Part shown: one piece after another, positions 24,897 through 33,887 of the stretch | Layout of the letters: every line of letters starts with the position of its first letter | Position numbering within the stretch: the stretch's first letter is position 1 | Assembly: GCA_947626995.1 (NCBI GenBank) | Contig: CANQUI010000003.1 | Location: 1-64,000 of the forward strand | Origin: an uncultured Eisenbergiella sp. | GTDB taxonomy: Bacteria > Bacillota > Clostridia > Lachnospirales > Lachnospiraceae | DNA length: 64,000 bases | Reading direction: 5' to 3' | Notes under the pieces: generated by a model | What the model was told of the DNA's origin: nothing | The model's input: only the letters and a program-made list of their open reading frames with translations | The model's database searches: none | Program-made: the position numbers and the translations under genes

Positions 24897-25325
24897 ATGC
24901 GGATCATGGGACTGGACTTTGGTTCAAAGACAGTGGGCGTTGCGATCAGCGACCCGCTTCTTATTACTGCCCAGGGAATAGAGATCATTCGGAGAAAAGA
25001 GGAGAACAAGCAGCGCAGGACGCTGGCGCGGATCGAAGAGCTGATCGTGGAATACGGCGTGGAGGAGATCGTGCTGGGCCTGCCGAAGCATTTGGACGCA
25101 TCGGAAGGCGAGCGGGCAGAAAAGACCAGGGAATTTGCCCAAAGGCTGTTTCGCAGGACCGGTCTGCCCGTGACGCTGCAGGACGAGCGGCTGACCACGG
25201 TGGCGGCGAACCGCGCGATGGATGAGGCCGGACTTTTGCGGGAAGAAAAAAAGGCGTATGTGGACCAGATCGCGGCGGTGCTGATTTTACAGAATTATCT
25301 GGATGAGAAACGGCGCAGCGGCTAA
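24897..25325 (+). CDS. ruvX: Holliday junction resolvase-like protein RuvX (YqgF)
   Basis: A 142-residue RNase H-fold nuclease of the YqgF family, linked to pre-16S rRNA 5'-end processing and proposed to resolve Holliday junctions. Acidic residues in [24 protein letters not shown] and DERLTTVAA are the catalytic blocks. It starts 10 bases after ireB behind AGGGGA and lies in the conserved ireB-ruvX-DUF1292 trio. Confidence 0.95.
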   Translation: MRIMGLDFGSKTVGVAISDPLLITAQGIEIIRRKEENKQRRTLARIEELIVEYGVEEIVLGLPKHLDASEGERAEKTREFAQRLFRRTGLPVTLQDERLTTVAANRAMDEAGLLREEKKAYVDQIAAVLILQNYLDEKRRSG

Positions 25326-25354
25326 AGAGCGGCCGAAAACAAGGAGAACGGAGA

Positions 25355-25615
25355 TTGGAAAAGATTACATTTTATCCCGATCAGGGAGAAGCGGTGGACT
25401 TTTATGTGCTGGAGCAGACCAGACTGGGCGGAGTGGATTATATTCTGGTGGCGGACAGCCAGGAGGAAGATGCGAATGCGCTGATCTTAAAGGATGTTTC
25501 GGCGCTGCAGGACGAGGAAGCGGTCTATGAGGTGGTTGAAGACGACACGGAATTCGATGCGGTGGCCGCGATCTTTGCCGATCTGCTGGAAGATATGGAG
25601 TTGAAGAAGGAATAA
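25355..25615 (+). CDS. DUF1292 family protein (YrzB-like)
   Basis: An 86-residue acidic protein of the DUF1292 family, with the family pattern of an N-terminal beta-rich part (FYVLEQTRLGGVDYILVADS) and an acidic helical end. Function not established. The start is TTG 25355, 8 bases after AAGGAG (25341-25346); no in-frame ATG offers an alternative. Third gene of the ireB-ruvX trio. Confidence 0.88.
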   Translation: MEKITFYPDQGEAVDFYVLEQTRLGGVDYILVADSQEEDANALILKDVSALQDEEAVYEVVEDDTEFDAVAAIFADLLEDMELKKE

Positions 25616-25630
25616 AACAGGAGGTAATTT

Positions 25631-27310
25631 GTGAGAAAAACGAAACAATTAAATTATGACGGGCCGAGTCTGAAGGTCATCCCGCTGGGCGGGCTGGAGC
25701 AGATCGGAATGAACATTACTGCCTTCGAATATGAAGACAGTATTGTGGTGGTGGACTGCGGCCTTTCTTTCCCCGACGACGATATGCTGGGGATCGATCT
25801 GGTCATACCGGATATCGCGTATTTGCAGGAAAATGCGGAGAAGGTGAAAGGGATCGTCATTACCCACGGGCATGAGGATCATATCGGCGCACTGCCCTAT
25901 GTGCTGCGGGAATTAAACGTCCCGATCTACGGCACCCGGCTGACGATGGGCCTGATCGAGCATAAATTAAAAGAACATAATCTTTTGGAAATAACCAAAA
26001 GAAAGGTGATGAAGTTTGGCCATTCCATCAATCTGGGCCAGTTTAAAATCGAATTTATCAAAACCAATCACAGCATTGTGGACGCGGCGGCGCTGGCGAT
26101 CCATTCGCCCGTGGGCACCATCATTCACACGGGCGATTTTAAGGTGGACTACACCCCGGTCTTTGGGGAGGCCATTGATCTGCAGCGGTTTGCGGAGCTG
26201 GGGAAAAAGGGCGTCCTGGCGCTGATGTGCGATTCCACCAATGCGGAGCGCAAGGGCTTTACCCAGTCGGAACGGACGGTGGGACATACCTTTGATACCA
26301 TCTTTCATGAGCATCAGGGGTCCCGTCTGATCATCGCCACGTTTGCGTCCAATGTGGACCGGGTGCAGCAGATCATCAACTCCGCCCATAAATACGGCAG
26401 AAAGGTCGTGGTGGAAGGGCGCAGTATGGTCAATATCATCGAAACCGCCATCAATCTGGGCTGCATCAGTATCCCGGACAATACCCTGGTGGAGATCGAC
26501 CGTCTGAAGGACTATCCCGACGACAGAACCGTCATTATTACCACCGGAAGCCAGGGGGAAAATATGGCCGCCTTAAGCCGCATGGCGTCGGGGATGCACC
26601 GGAAGGTCACCATCGGTCCCAACGATACGATCATCTTTTCCAGCAACCCCATCCCGGGCAATGAAAAGGCGGTGACCAAGATCATCAACGAGCTGGAGAT
26701 CAAAGGCGCGGAAGTAATCTTCCAGGATGTGCATGTTTCCGGACATGCCTGTCAGGAGGAGATTAAGCTGCTCTACACCTTAACCCAGCCCAAATACGCG
26801 ATTCCCATCCACGGGGAATATAAGCACCGCAAGGCCCAGTGCGAGATCGCGCTGGAGCTTGGGATCCCCAAGGAAAATGTGTTTATGCTGGCATCCGGCG
26901 ACGTGCTGGAGATGAACGATGCCCGGGCGGAGGTCACGGGAAAGGTGCAGGTAGGCGCGATCCTGGTGGACGGCCTGGGCGTGGGCGACGTGGGCAACGT
27001 GGTTTTGCGCGACCGGCAGCATTTGGCCGAGGACGGGATCCTGATCGTGGTGGTGGCGCTGGACGGCGTGACCGGACAGGTGGCCAGCGGGCCGGATCTG
27101 GTGACCCGCGGGTTCGTTTATGTGAAGGAATCCGACGAATTGCTGGAAGAAGCGCGGGAGCTGATGGAAAAGGTGATGGAGGGCTGCGTGGCCAGAGGCT
27201 GCACGGACTGGGGACGGATCAAAACCTCCATCAAGGATTCCCTGAGCGATTTTATTTGGAAAAAGACAAAGCGCAGACCCATGATTTTACCCATCATTAT
27301 GGAAGTATGA
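25631..27310 (+). CDS. rnjA: Ribonuclease J
   Basis: A 559-residue metallo-beta-lactamase/beta-CASP ribonuclease with 5'-to-3' exonuclease and endonuclease activity in mRNA decay and rRNA maturation. The zinc motif H79-G-H81-E-D83-H84 is intact, followed by THTGDF-like and SGHA blocks and the C-terminal domain. It starts with GTG 25631 behind AGGAGG. Only one RNase J gene is in the window. It sits between the ruvX trio and the trmR unit, which are closer together in Bacillus. Confidence 0.95.
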   Translation: MRKTKQLNYDGPSLKVIPLGGLEQIGMNITAFEYEDSIVVVDCGLSFPDDDMLGIDLVIPDIAYLQENAEKVKGIVITHGHEDHIGALPYVLRELNVPIYGTRLTMGLIEHKLKEHNLLEITKRKVMKFGHSINLGQFKIEFIKTNHSIVDAAALAIHSPVGTIIHTGDFKVDYTPVFGEAIDLQRFAELGKKGVLALMCDSTNAERKGFTQSERTVGHTFDTIFHEHQGSRLIIATFASNVDRVQQIINSAHKYGRKVVVEGRSMVNIIETAINLGCISIPDNTLVEIDRLKDYPDDRTVIITTGSQGENMAALSRMASGMHRKVTIGPNDTIIFSSNPIPGNEKAVTKIINELEIKGAEVIFQDVHVSGHACQEEIKLLYTLTQPKYAIPIHGEYKHRKAQCEIALELGIPKENVFMLASGDVLEMNDARAEVTGKVQVGAILVDGLGVGDVGNVVLRDRQHLAEDGILIVVVALDGVTGQVASGPDLVTRGFVYVKESDELLEEARELMEKVMEGCVARGCTDWGRIKTSIKDSLSDFIWKKTKRRPMILPIIMEV

Positions 27311-27334
27311 TAAAATACGCGGAGGCGACGGATT

Positions 27335-27775
27335 TTGACAAAACAGGCGGAGGCAAATCATCATAAAAAGAAAAAAAATAAGCGGCGGAAACAGGCGGCG
27401 ATGCAGAACATTGCGGGCGGCGTGACGGGCACGATTTTCAATGTGGTGCTGATCATTGTGGCTGTTATGCTGGTCTATCGTTTTTCCGTTACGGCATATC
27501 GCTACGGCGTCCGTCTTTTTGGCGAACCGGCCATGTCGGAGGCGCCGGGACAGGAAGTGGAAGTGACGGTGACCGACGGCATGGATTTTGACGGGATCGC
27601 CAAGCAGCTGTATGAGAGCGGCCTGATCCGGGATCCGTCGCTGTTTGTGGTGCAGGAACATCTGTCCAATTATGCCAAGGACGGCTTTTCTGCCGGGACC
27701 TATACCCTTTCCACCGCCATGACGCCGGAGGAAATCATGGACGCAATGGCGGGCAGCAATGAGGAGGACGGATGA
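27335..27775 (+). CDS. Short MltG/YceG-like membrane protein without catalytic domain
   Basis: A 146-residue protein: basic cytoplasmic N-terminus (KKKKNKRRK), one membrane segment (about residues 33-55), then a small extracytoplasmic domain like the LysM-type N-terminal part of endolytic transglycosylase MltG (VTDGMDFDGIAKQLYESGLIRDPSLF ... FSAGTYTLSTAMTPEEIM). It ends where the transglycosylase domain would begin, so no catalytic Glu. In Bacillus the gene before trmR is mltG (yrrL), so position agrees. Start TTG 27335 behind GGAGG. It may be a reduced regulatory or scaffolding form. Confidence 0.7.
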   Translation: MTKQAEANHHKKKKNKRRKQAAMQNIAGGVTGTIFNVVLIIVAVMLVYRFSVTAYRYGVRLFGEPAMSEAPGQEVEVTVTDGMDFDGIAKQLYESGLIRDPSLFVVQEHLSNYAKDGFSAGTYTLSTAMTPEEIMDAMAGSNEEDG

Positions 27776-28425
27776 TCACACAAGAACGGATGCGGGTCTT
27801 CCTCCGTGCGCTGGAGCCCGATCTTCCCGCCTGGCTGGAGGAGCTGGCACAGTCCGCCAGAGAGAAGGAAGTGCCGTTAATCCGTCGGGAGACGGCCGGC
27901 CTTCTCAGATTTCTGCTGACGCTGACAAGACCTTCCTCTATTTTGGAGGTGGGAACCGCGGTGGGATTTTCCGCGCTGCTGATGAGCGAGTATATGCCGC
28001 AAGACAGTCATATCACGACCATCGAAAAGGTTGCGGCGCGCGTTTTGGAGGCGCAGGAAAATTTTCAAAAAGCCGGGAGAGAGGAACGCATCACGCTTTT
28101 GTGCGGGGATGCGGCCGAACTGCTGCCCCGCCTGGAGACCTCCTTTGATCTGATCTTTATGGATGCCGCCAAAGGACAGTATCCGCATTTCCTTCCCCAG
28201 GTCCTGCGGCTTTTAAAACCCGGCGGCCTGCTGGTCTCCGACAATGTTCTGCAGGAAGGGGATATTCTGGAATCCCGTTACGCCGTAACGCGCCGGGACC
28301 GGACCATTCATACCCGGATGCGGGATTACCTGTACCAACTCAAACACGATCCGATATGGGAAACCGTCATCCTTCCGCTGGGGGATGGCGTATCTGTTTC
28401 GGTCAGAAAGGGTTTGGATCCATGA
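27772..28425 (+). CDS. trmR: tRNA 5-hydroxyuridine methyltransferase TrmR (YrrM-like)
   Basis: A 217-residue class I SAM methyltransferase of the COMT-like O-methyltransferase family (EVGTAVGFSALLMSEY SAM loop, FMDAAKGQYPHFL, SDNVLQEG). The neighbour downstream is a U32 tRNA hydroxylase-like protein, and in Bacillus the homologous pair makes ho5U34 and then methylates it to mo5U34; this supports the TrmR assignment over catechol-type methyltransferases. Its start overlaps the previous stop by four bases (ATGA), and its own stop overlaps the U32 gene the same way. Confidence 0.87.
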   Translation: MITQERMRVFLRALEPDLPAWLEELAQSAREKEVPLIRRETAGLLRFLLTLTRPSSILEVGTAVGFSALLMSEYMPQDSHITTIEKVAARVLEAQENFQKAGREERITLLCGDAAELLPRLETSFDLIFMDAAKGQYPHFLPQVLRLLKPGGLLVSDNVLQEGDILESRYAVTRRDRTIHTRMRDYLYQLKHDPIWETVILPLGDGVSVSVRKGLDP

Positions 28426-29684
28426 AAAGACCGGAGCTTCTTGTACCGGCCGGCAGCCCGGAGGTTTTAAGGATCGCCGTCATGTACGGCGCCGACGCGG
28501 TTTATATCGGCGGAGATGCGTACGGGCTGCGCGCCAAAGCAAAAAATTTCAGCCTGGAAGAAATGGCCGAGGGAATCTGTTTTGCCCACGACCATAACGT
28601 AAAGGTGTATGTCACCGCCAATATTCTGGCGCATAATGCGGATCTTTCCGGGGCTTCCGATTATTTTGAAGCGCTGCGGGATCTGCGGACCGCCGCAGGA
28701 AGGGCGGCGGCGCCGGACGCGCTGCTCATATCGGATCCCGGTATGTTTTCTCTGGCCCGGCGAATCTGGCCCGAGGCAGAGATTCACATTTCCACGCAGG
28801 CCAATAATACGAACTATGAGACGTATCTGTTCTGGTGGAATCTGGGCGCGAAACGGGTGGTGTGCGCCCGCGAGCTTTCTTTGGAGGAGATCCGGCAGAT
28901 CCGGCAAAAGATCCCCTCACAGATGCAGATCGAGTGTTTCGTGCATGGGGCCATGTGTGTTTCCTATTCGGGACGGTGCCTGCTGAGCAATTATTTTACC
29001 GGGCGGGACGCCAACCGGGGCGCCTGTACCCACCCCTGCCGCTGGAAATACGCGGTGGTAGAGGAAAGCAGGCCGGGGGAATATCTGCCGGTCTATGAAA
29101 ATGAGCGGGGGACCTATCTGTTCAATTCCCGGGATCTGAATATGATCGCTTATATCCCGGAGCTGATAGAGGCGGGCATCGACAGCTTTAAAGTGGAGGG
29201 CCGGATGAAGACCGCCCTGTATGTGGCGGTGGTGACGCGGACCTATCGGAAGGCCATTGAGGATTATCTTTCGTCGCCGGAACAATATGCCGCCCATCTG
29301 GACTGGTACCGGGCGGAAATCGAAAAATGCACGCACCGGCCGTTTGGCACCGGTTTTTATTTTCACAAACCGGGCGAAGAGGAGCAGATTTACGACTCGG
29401 CCGCTTATCTGAACGAATCCGTCTATCTGGGTGTTGTATCCGAGACGGATTCCTGCGGCCGGGTGCGCATAGAACAGCGGAATAAGTTTTGCGTCGGCGA
29501 CCGGATCGAACTGATGAAGCCGTGCGGGGACAATCTGCCGGTGTGTGTAAAACGCATCCAGGACGAGAATGGCAGGGAACTGACATGCGCGCCGCATCCC
29601 AAACAGATTCTTTGGCTGACGCTTTCACAAAAGGCAAAGGTCTGGGACATCCTGCGCGTGGGAAAGGAAGAAAAACATGGGTGA
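28422..29684 (+). CDS. Peptidase U32 family tRNA uridine-34 hydroxylase (TrhP-like)
   Basis: A 420-residue U32-family protein. It has an N-terminal TIM-barrel-like domain (ELLVPAGSPEVLRIAVMYGADAVYIGG in part), the cysteine cluster region FVHGAMCVSYSGRCLLSNYF ... GACTHPCRW, and a C-terminal beta-barrel. The Bacillus homologs TrhP1/TrhP2 (YrrN/YrrO) use prephenate to hydroxylate U34 of tRNA. Here one gene replaces two, directly after trmR with a four-base overlap, so a joint wobble-uridine pathway is the best reading. Collagenase activity, the older label, is unlikely. Confidence 0.88.
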   Translation: MKRPELLVPAGSPEVLRIAVMYGADAVYIGGDAYGLRAKAKNFSLEEMAEGICFAHDHNVKVYVTANILAHNADLSGASDYFEALRDLRTAAGRAAAPDALLISDPGMFSLARRIWPEAEIHISTQANNTNYETYLFWWNLGAKRVVCARELSLEEIRQIRQKIPSQMQIECFVHGAMCVSYSGRCLLSNYFTGRDANRGACTHPCRWKYAVVEESRPGEYLPVYENERGTYLFNSRDLNMIAYIPELIEAGIDSFKVEGRMKTALYVAVVTRTYRKAIEDYLSSPEQYAAHLDWYRAEIEKCTHRPFGTGFYFHKPGEEEQIYDSAAYLNESVYLGVVSETDSCGRVRIEQRNKFCVGDRIELMKPCGDNLPVCVKRIQDENGRELTCAPHPKQILWLTLSQKAKVWDILRVGKEEKHG

Positions 29685-31800
29685 GAAACTGAACGTAGAA
29701 GAACTGTTTGCCAGAAATGTCTTCACAATGGAGAAGATGAGGGAGCGTCTGCCCCAGAAGGCCTACGCGGAAGTGGCGCGGGTGAAGGAACACGGCGGAC
29801 AGCTCTCCCCGGCGACGGCGGACGTGGTGGCCCGGGCGATGAAGGACTGGGCGGTGGAGCACGGCGCGACGCACTATACCCATTGGTTTCAGCCGCTGAC
29901 GGGCATTACCGCGGAAAAACACGATTCCTTTGTGACCCATCCCGATGAGAGCGGGAGAATGTTGCTGGATTTTTCCGGCAAGGAGCTGATCAAGGGCGAG
30001 GCGGACGCCTCCTCCTTCCCCTCCGGCGGCCTGCGTTCCACCTTTGAGGCGAGGGGGTACACGGTCTGGGACATTACCTCGCCGGCCTTTTTAAAGGAGG
30101 ATGCCACCGGGGTGATCCTGTGCATCCCCACGGCGTTTTGTTCCTACAAAGGAGAGGCGCTGGATAAAAAGACGCCCCTGCTGCGTTCCATGGAGGCGTT
30201 GTCGGAACAGGCGATGCGCATCGTGCGGATCTTTCACCCGGACACCACGGCTACCAAGGTGGTCCCGCTGGTGGGGGCGGAGCAGGAATATTTTCTGATC
30301 GACCGCAGCAAATATCTGAAACGGAAGGATCTGATCTTCTCCGGCAGGACCCTGTTCGGCGCGCCCGCGCCTAAGGGACAGGAGCTGGAGGATCATTATT
30401 TCGGCGTCATCCGGGAGCGGATCGGGGCCTTTATGAAGGATCTCAACATTGAACTGTGGAAGCTGGGCGTCACGGCAAAGACCCAGCATAACGAGGTGGC
30501 GCCGGCCCAGCACGAACTGGCGCCGGTCTATGAGACCGCCAATATCGCCATGGATCACAATCAGCTGGTGATGGAGACGATGAAAAAGGTGGCGGAGCGC
30601 CACGACCTGCGCTGCCTGCTGCATGAGAAACCCTTTGCCGGCGTCAATGGCTCGGGCAAGCACGATAACTGGTCCATCAGTACCGACACCGGCATCAATC
30701 TGCTGGATCCCGGGGAAACCCCCAATGAAAACACCCAGTTTCTCCTGGTGCTTTCCTGTATCATGAAAGCGGTGGATACCCATGCGGACCTGCTCAGAAG
30801 AAGCGCGTCCAATGTGGGAAACGACCTGCGGATGGGGTCGAGCGAGGCGCCGCCCGTTATCATATCCATCTTTCTGGGATCGCAGCTGGAGGATGTGGTG
30901 CGTCAGCTTGTGGAGACGGGGGAGGCCCGCAGCCTGCTGGAGGGCAGCACCTTACATACCGGCGTGTCCACGGTGCCGGATCTGCACATGGACGCCACGG
31001 ACCGGAACCGCACGTCTCCGTTTGCCTTCACCGGAAACAAGTTTGAATTCCGTATGGTGGGCTCCTCCGATTCCATCGGCAGTCCGACGACGACCATCAA
31101 CGCCATCGTGGCGGAGGCGTTCTGCGAAGCGGCGGACCGGATCGAGGCGGCCGGGGAAGAGGGCAGGCAGCAGGCGGTGCACGATGTGATCAAGGAATAC
31201 ATGACCAGGCACCAGCGCATCATCTTCAACGGAGACGGGTATTCCGAGGCCTGGATCCGGGAGGCAAGACGCAGAGGTCTGCCCAATTATAAGAGCATGA
31301 TCGATTCCGTGGAGGCGCTGACCACCGATAAAGCGATCCGGCTGTACGAACGGTTTCGGATCTATACCAGGGCAGAGCTGGAGTCGCGCAAGGAGATCCT
31401 GTACGAGACCTACAGTAAGACCATCAATATCGAGGCGCTGGCCATGATCGATATGGCCTCCCGGGAGCTGCTGCCCGCGGTGCTGCGTTACAGCAGGGAG
31501 CTGTCGGAAACCGTAAACGCCGCCAGAGCGGCGGGCGGAGATGCCTCCGTAGCGGCGTCGCTTCTGCGGGACGTCAATGAAGCCATGACGAAGGCCATCG
31601 GCGCTTTGGAGGGACTGAAATGGAAGGAAAAAGAAGGACAGCTGATCCATGGCGACGCGAAACGCCAGGCGTTTTTCTACCATGATACGGTGGTTCCGGC
31701 TATGGAAGAGCTGCGCGCGCCCATTGATAAGCTGGAGACCATGGTGGACCGGTCCTACTGGCCGGTGCCGGTTTACTCCGATCTGCTCTTCGAGGTCTGA
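29677..31800 (+). CDS. glnN: Type III glutamine synthetase (GlnN)
   Basis: A 707-residue glutamine synthetase of the large GSIII class (about 700-730 residues), forming glutamine from glutamate, ammonia and ATP. The class-specific N-terminal region FARNVFTMEKMRERLP, the catalytic core with VGAEQEYFLID, NEVAPAQHELAP, GKHDNWS (NGSGKHDN) and RTSPFAFTGNKFEFR, and the long C-terminal helical extension are all present. Its ATG overlaps the U32 gene by eight bases. No GlnR box is evident. tRNA-Gln(CUG) follows at once. Confidence 0.95.
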   Translation: MGEKLNVEELFARNVFTMEKMRERLPQKAYAEVARVKEHGGQLSPATADVVARAMKDWAVEHGATHYTHWFQPLTGITAEKHDSFVTHPDESGRMLLDFSGKELIKGEADASSFPSGGLRSTFEARGYTVWDITSPAFLKEDATGVILCIPTAFCSYKGEALDKKTPLLRSMEALSEQAMRIVRIFHPDTTATKVVPLVGAEQEYFLIDRSKYLKRKDLIFSGRTLFGAPAPKGQELEDHYFGVIRERIGAFMKDLNIELWKLGVTAKTQHNEVAPAQHELAPVYETANIAMDHNQLVMETMKKVAERHDLRCLLHEKPFAGVNGSGKHDNWSISTDTGINLLDPGETPNENTQFLLVLSCIMKAVDTHADLLRRSASNVGNDLRMGSSEAPPVIISIFLGSQLEDVVRQLVETGEARSLLEGSTLHTGVSTVPDLHMDATDRNRTSPFAFTGNKFEFRMVGSSDSIGSPTTTINAIVAEAFCEAADRIEAAGEEGRQQAVHDVIKEYMTRHQRIIFNGDGYSEAWIREARRRGLPNYKSMIDSVEALTTDKAIRLYERFRIYTRAELESRKEILYETYSKTINIEALAMIDMASRELLPAVLRYSRELSETVNAARAAGGDASVAASLLRDVNEAMTKAIGALEGLKWKEKEGQLIHGDAKRQAFFYHDTVVPAMEELRAPIDKLETMVDRSYWPVPVYSDLLFEV

Positions 31801-31865
31801 TCGCCGCCGCCGCGGCGTGGGAGACGCCCCCCGACAGGCATCCGTAAGAAAAAAGAAAAAAGTGC

Positions 31866-31894
31866 TTGCATTTTGTGAAGGTTTTTGGTATAGT
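31866..31894 (+). promoter_or_regulatory. promoter of tRNA-Gln
   Basis: TTGCAT (31866-31871), 17-base spacer, TATAGT (31889-31894), 49 bases before the tRNA. Confidence 0.75.
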
Positions 31895-31942
31895 AAATGA
31901 GCGCGAGGGAAAGATAAGAAAATCCCGAGCAAAATGCAGGAT

Positions 31943-32014
31943 AGGGCTATCGCCAAACGGTAAGGCAACGGACTCTGACTCCGTCATTTCCAGGTTCGAA
32001 TCCTGGTAGCCCTG
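31943..32014 (+). tRNA. tRNA-Gln (anticodon CUG)
   Basis: A 72-base cloverleaf. Acceptor AGGGCTA pairs with TAGCCCT; the D-stem is GCC/GGC; the anticodon stem ACGGA/TCCGT closes loop CTCTGAC with anticodon CTG; the T-stem CCAGG/CCTGG closes TTCGAAT; the discriminator is G. CCA is not encoded. The first pair is A1-U72, unlike the U1-A72 of the Gln tRNAs of E. coli and Bacillus as I remember them. The gene has its own promoter and terminator. Confidence 0.97.
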
Positions 32015-32021
32015 TTAGAAG

Positions 32022-32054
32022 AACCCGACAGAGATGATCTGCCGGGTTGTTTGT
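32022..32054 (+). terminator. terminator of tRNA-Gln
   Basis: AACCCG-A-CAGA (32022-32032), loop GATGA, TCTG-C-CGGGTT (32038-32048), then GTTTGTT. Confidence 0.8.
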
Positions 32055-32177
32055 TATGAGGAGTCTTCCCGACGTCGGGGCCGCCATACTTTTGCGCCTG
32101 CCGAATAAAGGATAGACGAAACCGCAGGTCTTGTGTTATACTGGCCACGGCACAATATTGTGAAGGAGGCGTGAAGG

Positions 32178-32933
32178 TTGCCGGAGGATTTTGACGCACG
32201 GTTGGATTGTGCAGGGTACACGTTTGAAAGCAGGGTCCGTTACAGCGAGACGGATGAAAAAGGGAGGATTTCCATAGCGGGGATTGTGGATTACTTTCAG
32301 GACACTTCCACTTTTCAGTCGGAGGATCTGGGACTGGGCGTGGCGTATCTGAAGGGCATGGGACTGGCCTGGGTAGTCAATGCCTGGCAGATCGTGATCC
32401 ATCGGTATCCGGTGCTGGGCGAGCGTATTTTTGCCGGTACCTTCCCGTATGAATTCAAGGGATTTATCGGACTGCGCAATTTCCTGATCGAAGATGAGAA
32501 GAAGAACCGGCTGGTGGAGGCCAATTCGGTCTGGACGCTGATGAATCTCGAAAAGGGACTGCCCGCGCGCGCGACGGCCGAAATGATAGAAAAATATAAG
32601 CTGGGAGAAAGGCTTCCCATGGCGTATGCCCCGCGCAAGATCCCGGTGCCTCAGGGCGGCGAGGAACAAGAAAAGATCTTTATCGCCAGACAGCATCTGG
32701 ACGGGAATCATCATGTAAATAACGGTCAGTATATTCATATTGCCATGGGGTATCTGCCGGAGGATTTTCAGGTGGGACAGCTTCGGGTAGAGTATAAAAG
32801 GCAGGCCCATCTGCACGACGAGGTGCGGCCGGTGGTGTGGCGGCAGGAGGAGAAATGCCTGGTTTCTCTCAATGGCGCGGACGGCATGGCGTATGCGGTG
32901 GCGGAATTTACACAGGCAAAATCAGAGGGGTGA
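32178..32933 (+). CDS. Acyl-ACP thioesterase (FatA/FatB family)
   Basis: A 251-residue double-hotdog thioesterase that frees fatty acids from acyl-ACP. The N-terminal hotdog begins with RVRYSETDEKGRISIAGIVDYFQD; the second carries the catalytic DGNHHVNNGQYI (Asp/Asn/His) segment. Bacterial members of this size are typical of Clostridia. Start TTG 32178 is 8 bases after GGAGG (32165-32169). The next gene begins three bases after its stop, so they are translated together. Confidence 0.9.
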   Translation: MPEDFDARLDCAGYTFESRVRYSETDEKGRISIAGIVDYFQDTSTFQSEDLGLGVAYLKGMGLAWVVNAWQIVIHRYPVLGERIFAGTFPYEFKGFIGLRNFLIEDEKKNRLVEANSVWTLMNLEKGLPARATAEMIEKYKLGERLPMAYAPRKIPVPQGGEEQEKIFIARQHLDGNHHVNNGQYIHIAMGYLPEDFQVGQLRVEYKRQAHLHDEVRPVVWRQEEKCLVSLNGADGMAYAVAEFTQAKSEG

Positions 32934-32935
32934 TC

Positions 32936-33769
32936 GTGTTGGAATTGGGAAGAATACAGGAACTTACCGTGGTAAAGAAAGTGGCGTTCGGCGTTTATCT
33001 GGCGGACGGACCGGATCATGAGGAGCGGGTGCTGCTGCCGGCAAAGCAGGTGCCGGAAGAGACTAGGATCGGGGATCGCCTGACGGTTTTTCTCTATCGG
33101 GACTCTCAGGACAGGCTGATCGCCACTACGGCGACGCCTGCGCTGCAGCTTTCGGAGGTGGCAGAGCTGTCGGTGGTGCAGACGGGAAAGCTTGGCGCTT
33201 TTTTGGACTGGGGACTGGAGAAGGATCTGTTTTTGCCGTTCCGGGAACAGACCATGCAGGTGAAAACAGGGGATCGTTTCCCGGTGGCCCTTTATGTGGA
33301 TAAGAGCGGCCGTCTCTGCGCGACCATGCGGATCTATCCGTATCTGCGCACGGACAGCCCCTATCGCAGGGACGATATGGTGCGCGGCCGCGTCTATGAG
33401 ATCAGCCCCCGGTTTGGGGCTTTTGTGGCGGTGGACGGGCGGTATTCGGCGCTGATTCCCACGCAGGAGCTGTTCGGAAAGATCTGCCCGGGCGAAGAGA
33501 TCAACGCCAGAGTGACCAAGGTGCATGAGGATGGGAAGCTGGTTTTGAGCGTACGCAAAAAGGCTTATCTGCAGATGGCGGAAGACGCAGAGAAGGTATG
33601 GAAGGCGCTGGAGGATTATGGCGGGCGGCTCCCGTTTACGGATCAGGCCTCGCCCGAGACGATACGGAAGGAATTCGGGATGAGCAAAAACGAGTTTAAG
33701 CGCGCGGTGGGCAGCCTGCTGAAGGAAGGCAGGATCGTCATCACAGAAAACGCCATTCAAAGACGGTGA
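32936..33769 (+). CDS. S1-domain RNA-binding protein (CvfB-like)
   Basis: A 277-residue protein of the CvfB/YitL family: three consecutive S1-like beta-barrels (about residues 1-60, 65-130 and 140-210; note KVAFGVYL, KLGAFLDWGLEKDLFLP and RFGAFVAVDGRYSALIP) and a C-terminal winged helix (MSKNEFKRAVGSLLKEGRI). Staphylococcal CvfB influences virulence gene expression and binds RNA. GTG 32936 and TTG 32939 are both possible starts after GAGGGG; 32936 gives the N-terminus MLELGRIQEL. Confidence 0.87.
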   Translation: MLELGRIQELTVVKKVAFGVYLADGPDHEERVLLPAKQVPEETRIGDRLTVFLYRDSQDRLIATTATPALQLSEVAELSVVQTGKLGAFLDWGLEKDLFLPFREQTMQVKTGDRFPVALYVDKSGRLCATMRIYPYLRTDSPYRRDDMVRGRVYEISPRFGAFVAVDGRYSALIPTQELFGKICPGEEINARVTKVHEDGKLVLSVRKKAYLQMAEDAEKVWKALEDYGGRLPFTDQASPETIRKEFGMSKNEFKRAVGSLLKEGRIVITENAIQRR

Positions 33770-33804
33770 GAAAGCGCGCCCCAAAGGGGCAGAAGAGGGA
33801 AAAC

Positions 33805-33833
33805 TTGCCAAAATCCTAAAATCGTGATAAACT
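33805..33833 (+). promoter_or_regulatory. promoter of WecG-like gene
   Basis: TTGCCA (33805-33810), 17-base spacer, TAAACT (33828-33833), 54 bases before the start codon. Confidence 0.65.
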
Positions 33834-33887
33834 ACAAAAATGTAGGAGTAGCCATGAGGTTTGGTTGTCGATTTTGCGGGGGATGAA

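Noticed and set aside
29188..29940. 250-codon - strand frame spanning the U32 and glnN junction
   Set aside because: Antisense to two overlapping, clearly coding genes; Pro/Arg/Ser-rich shadow translation.
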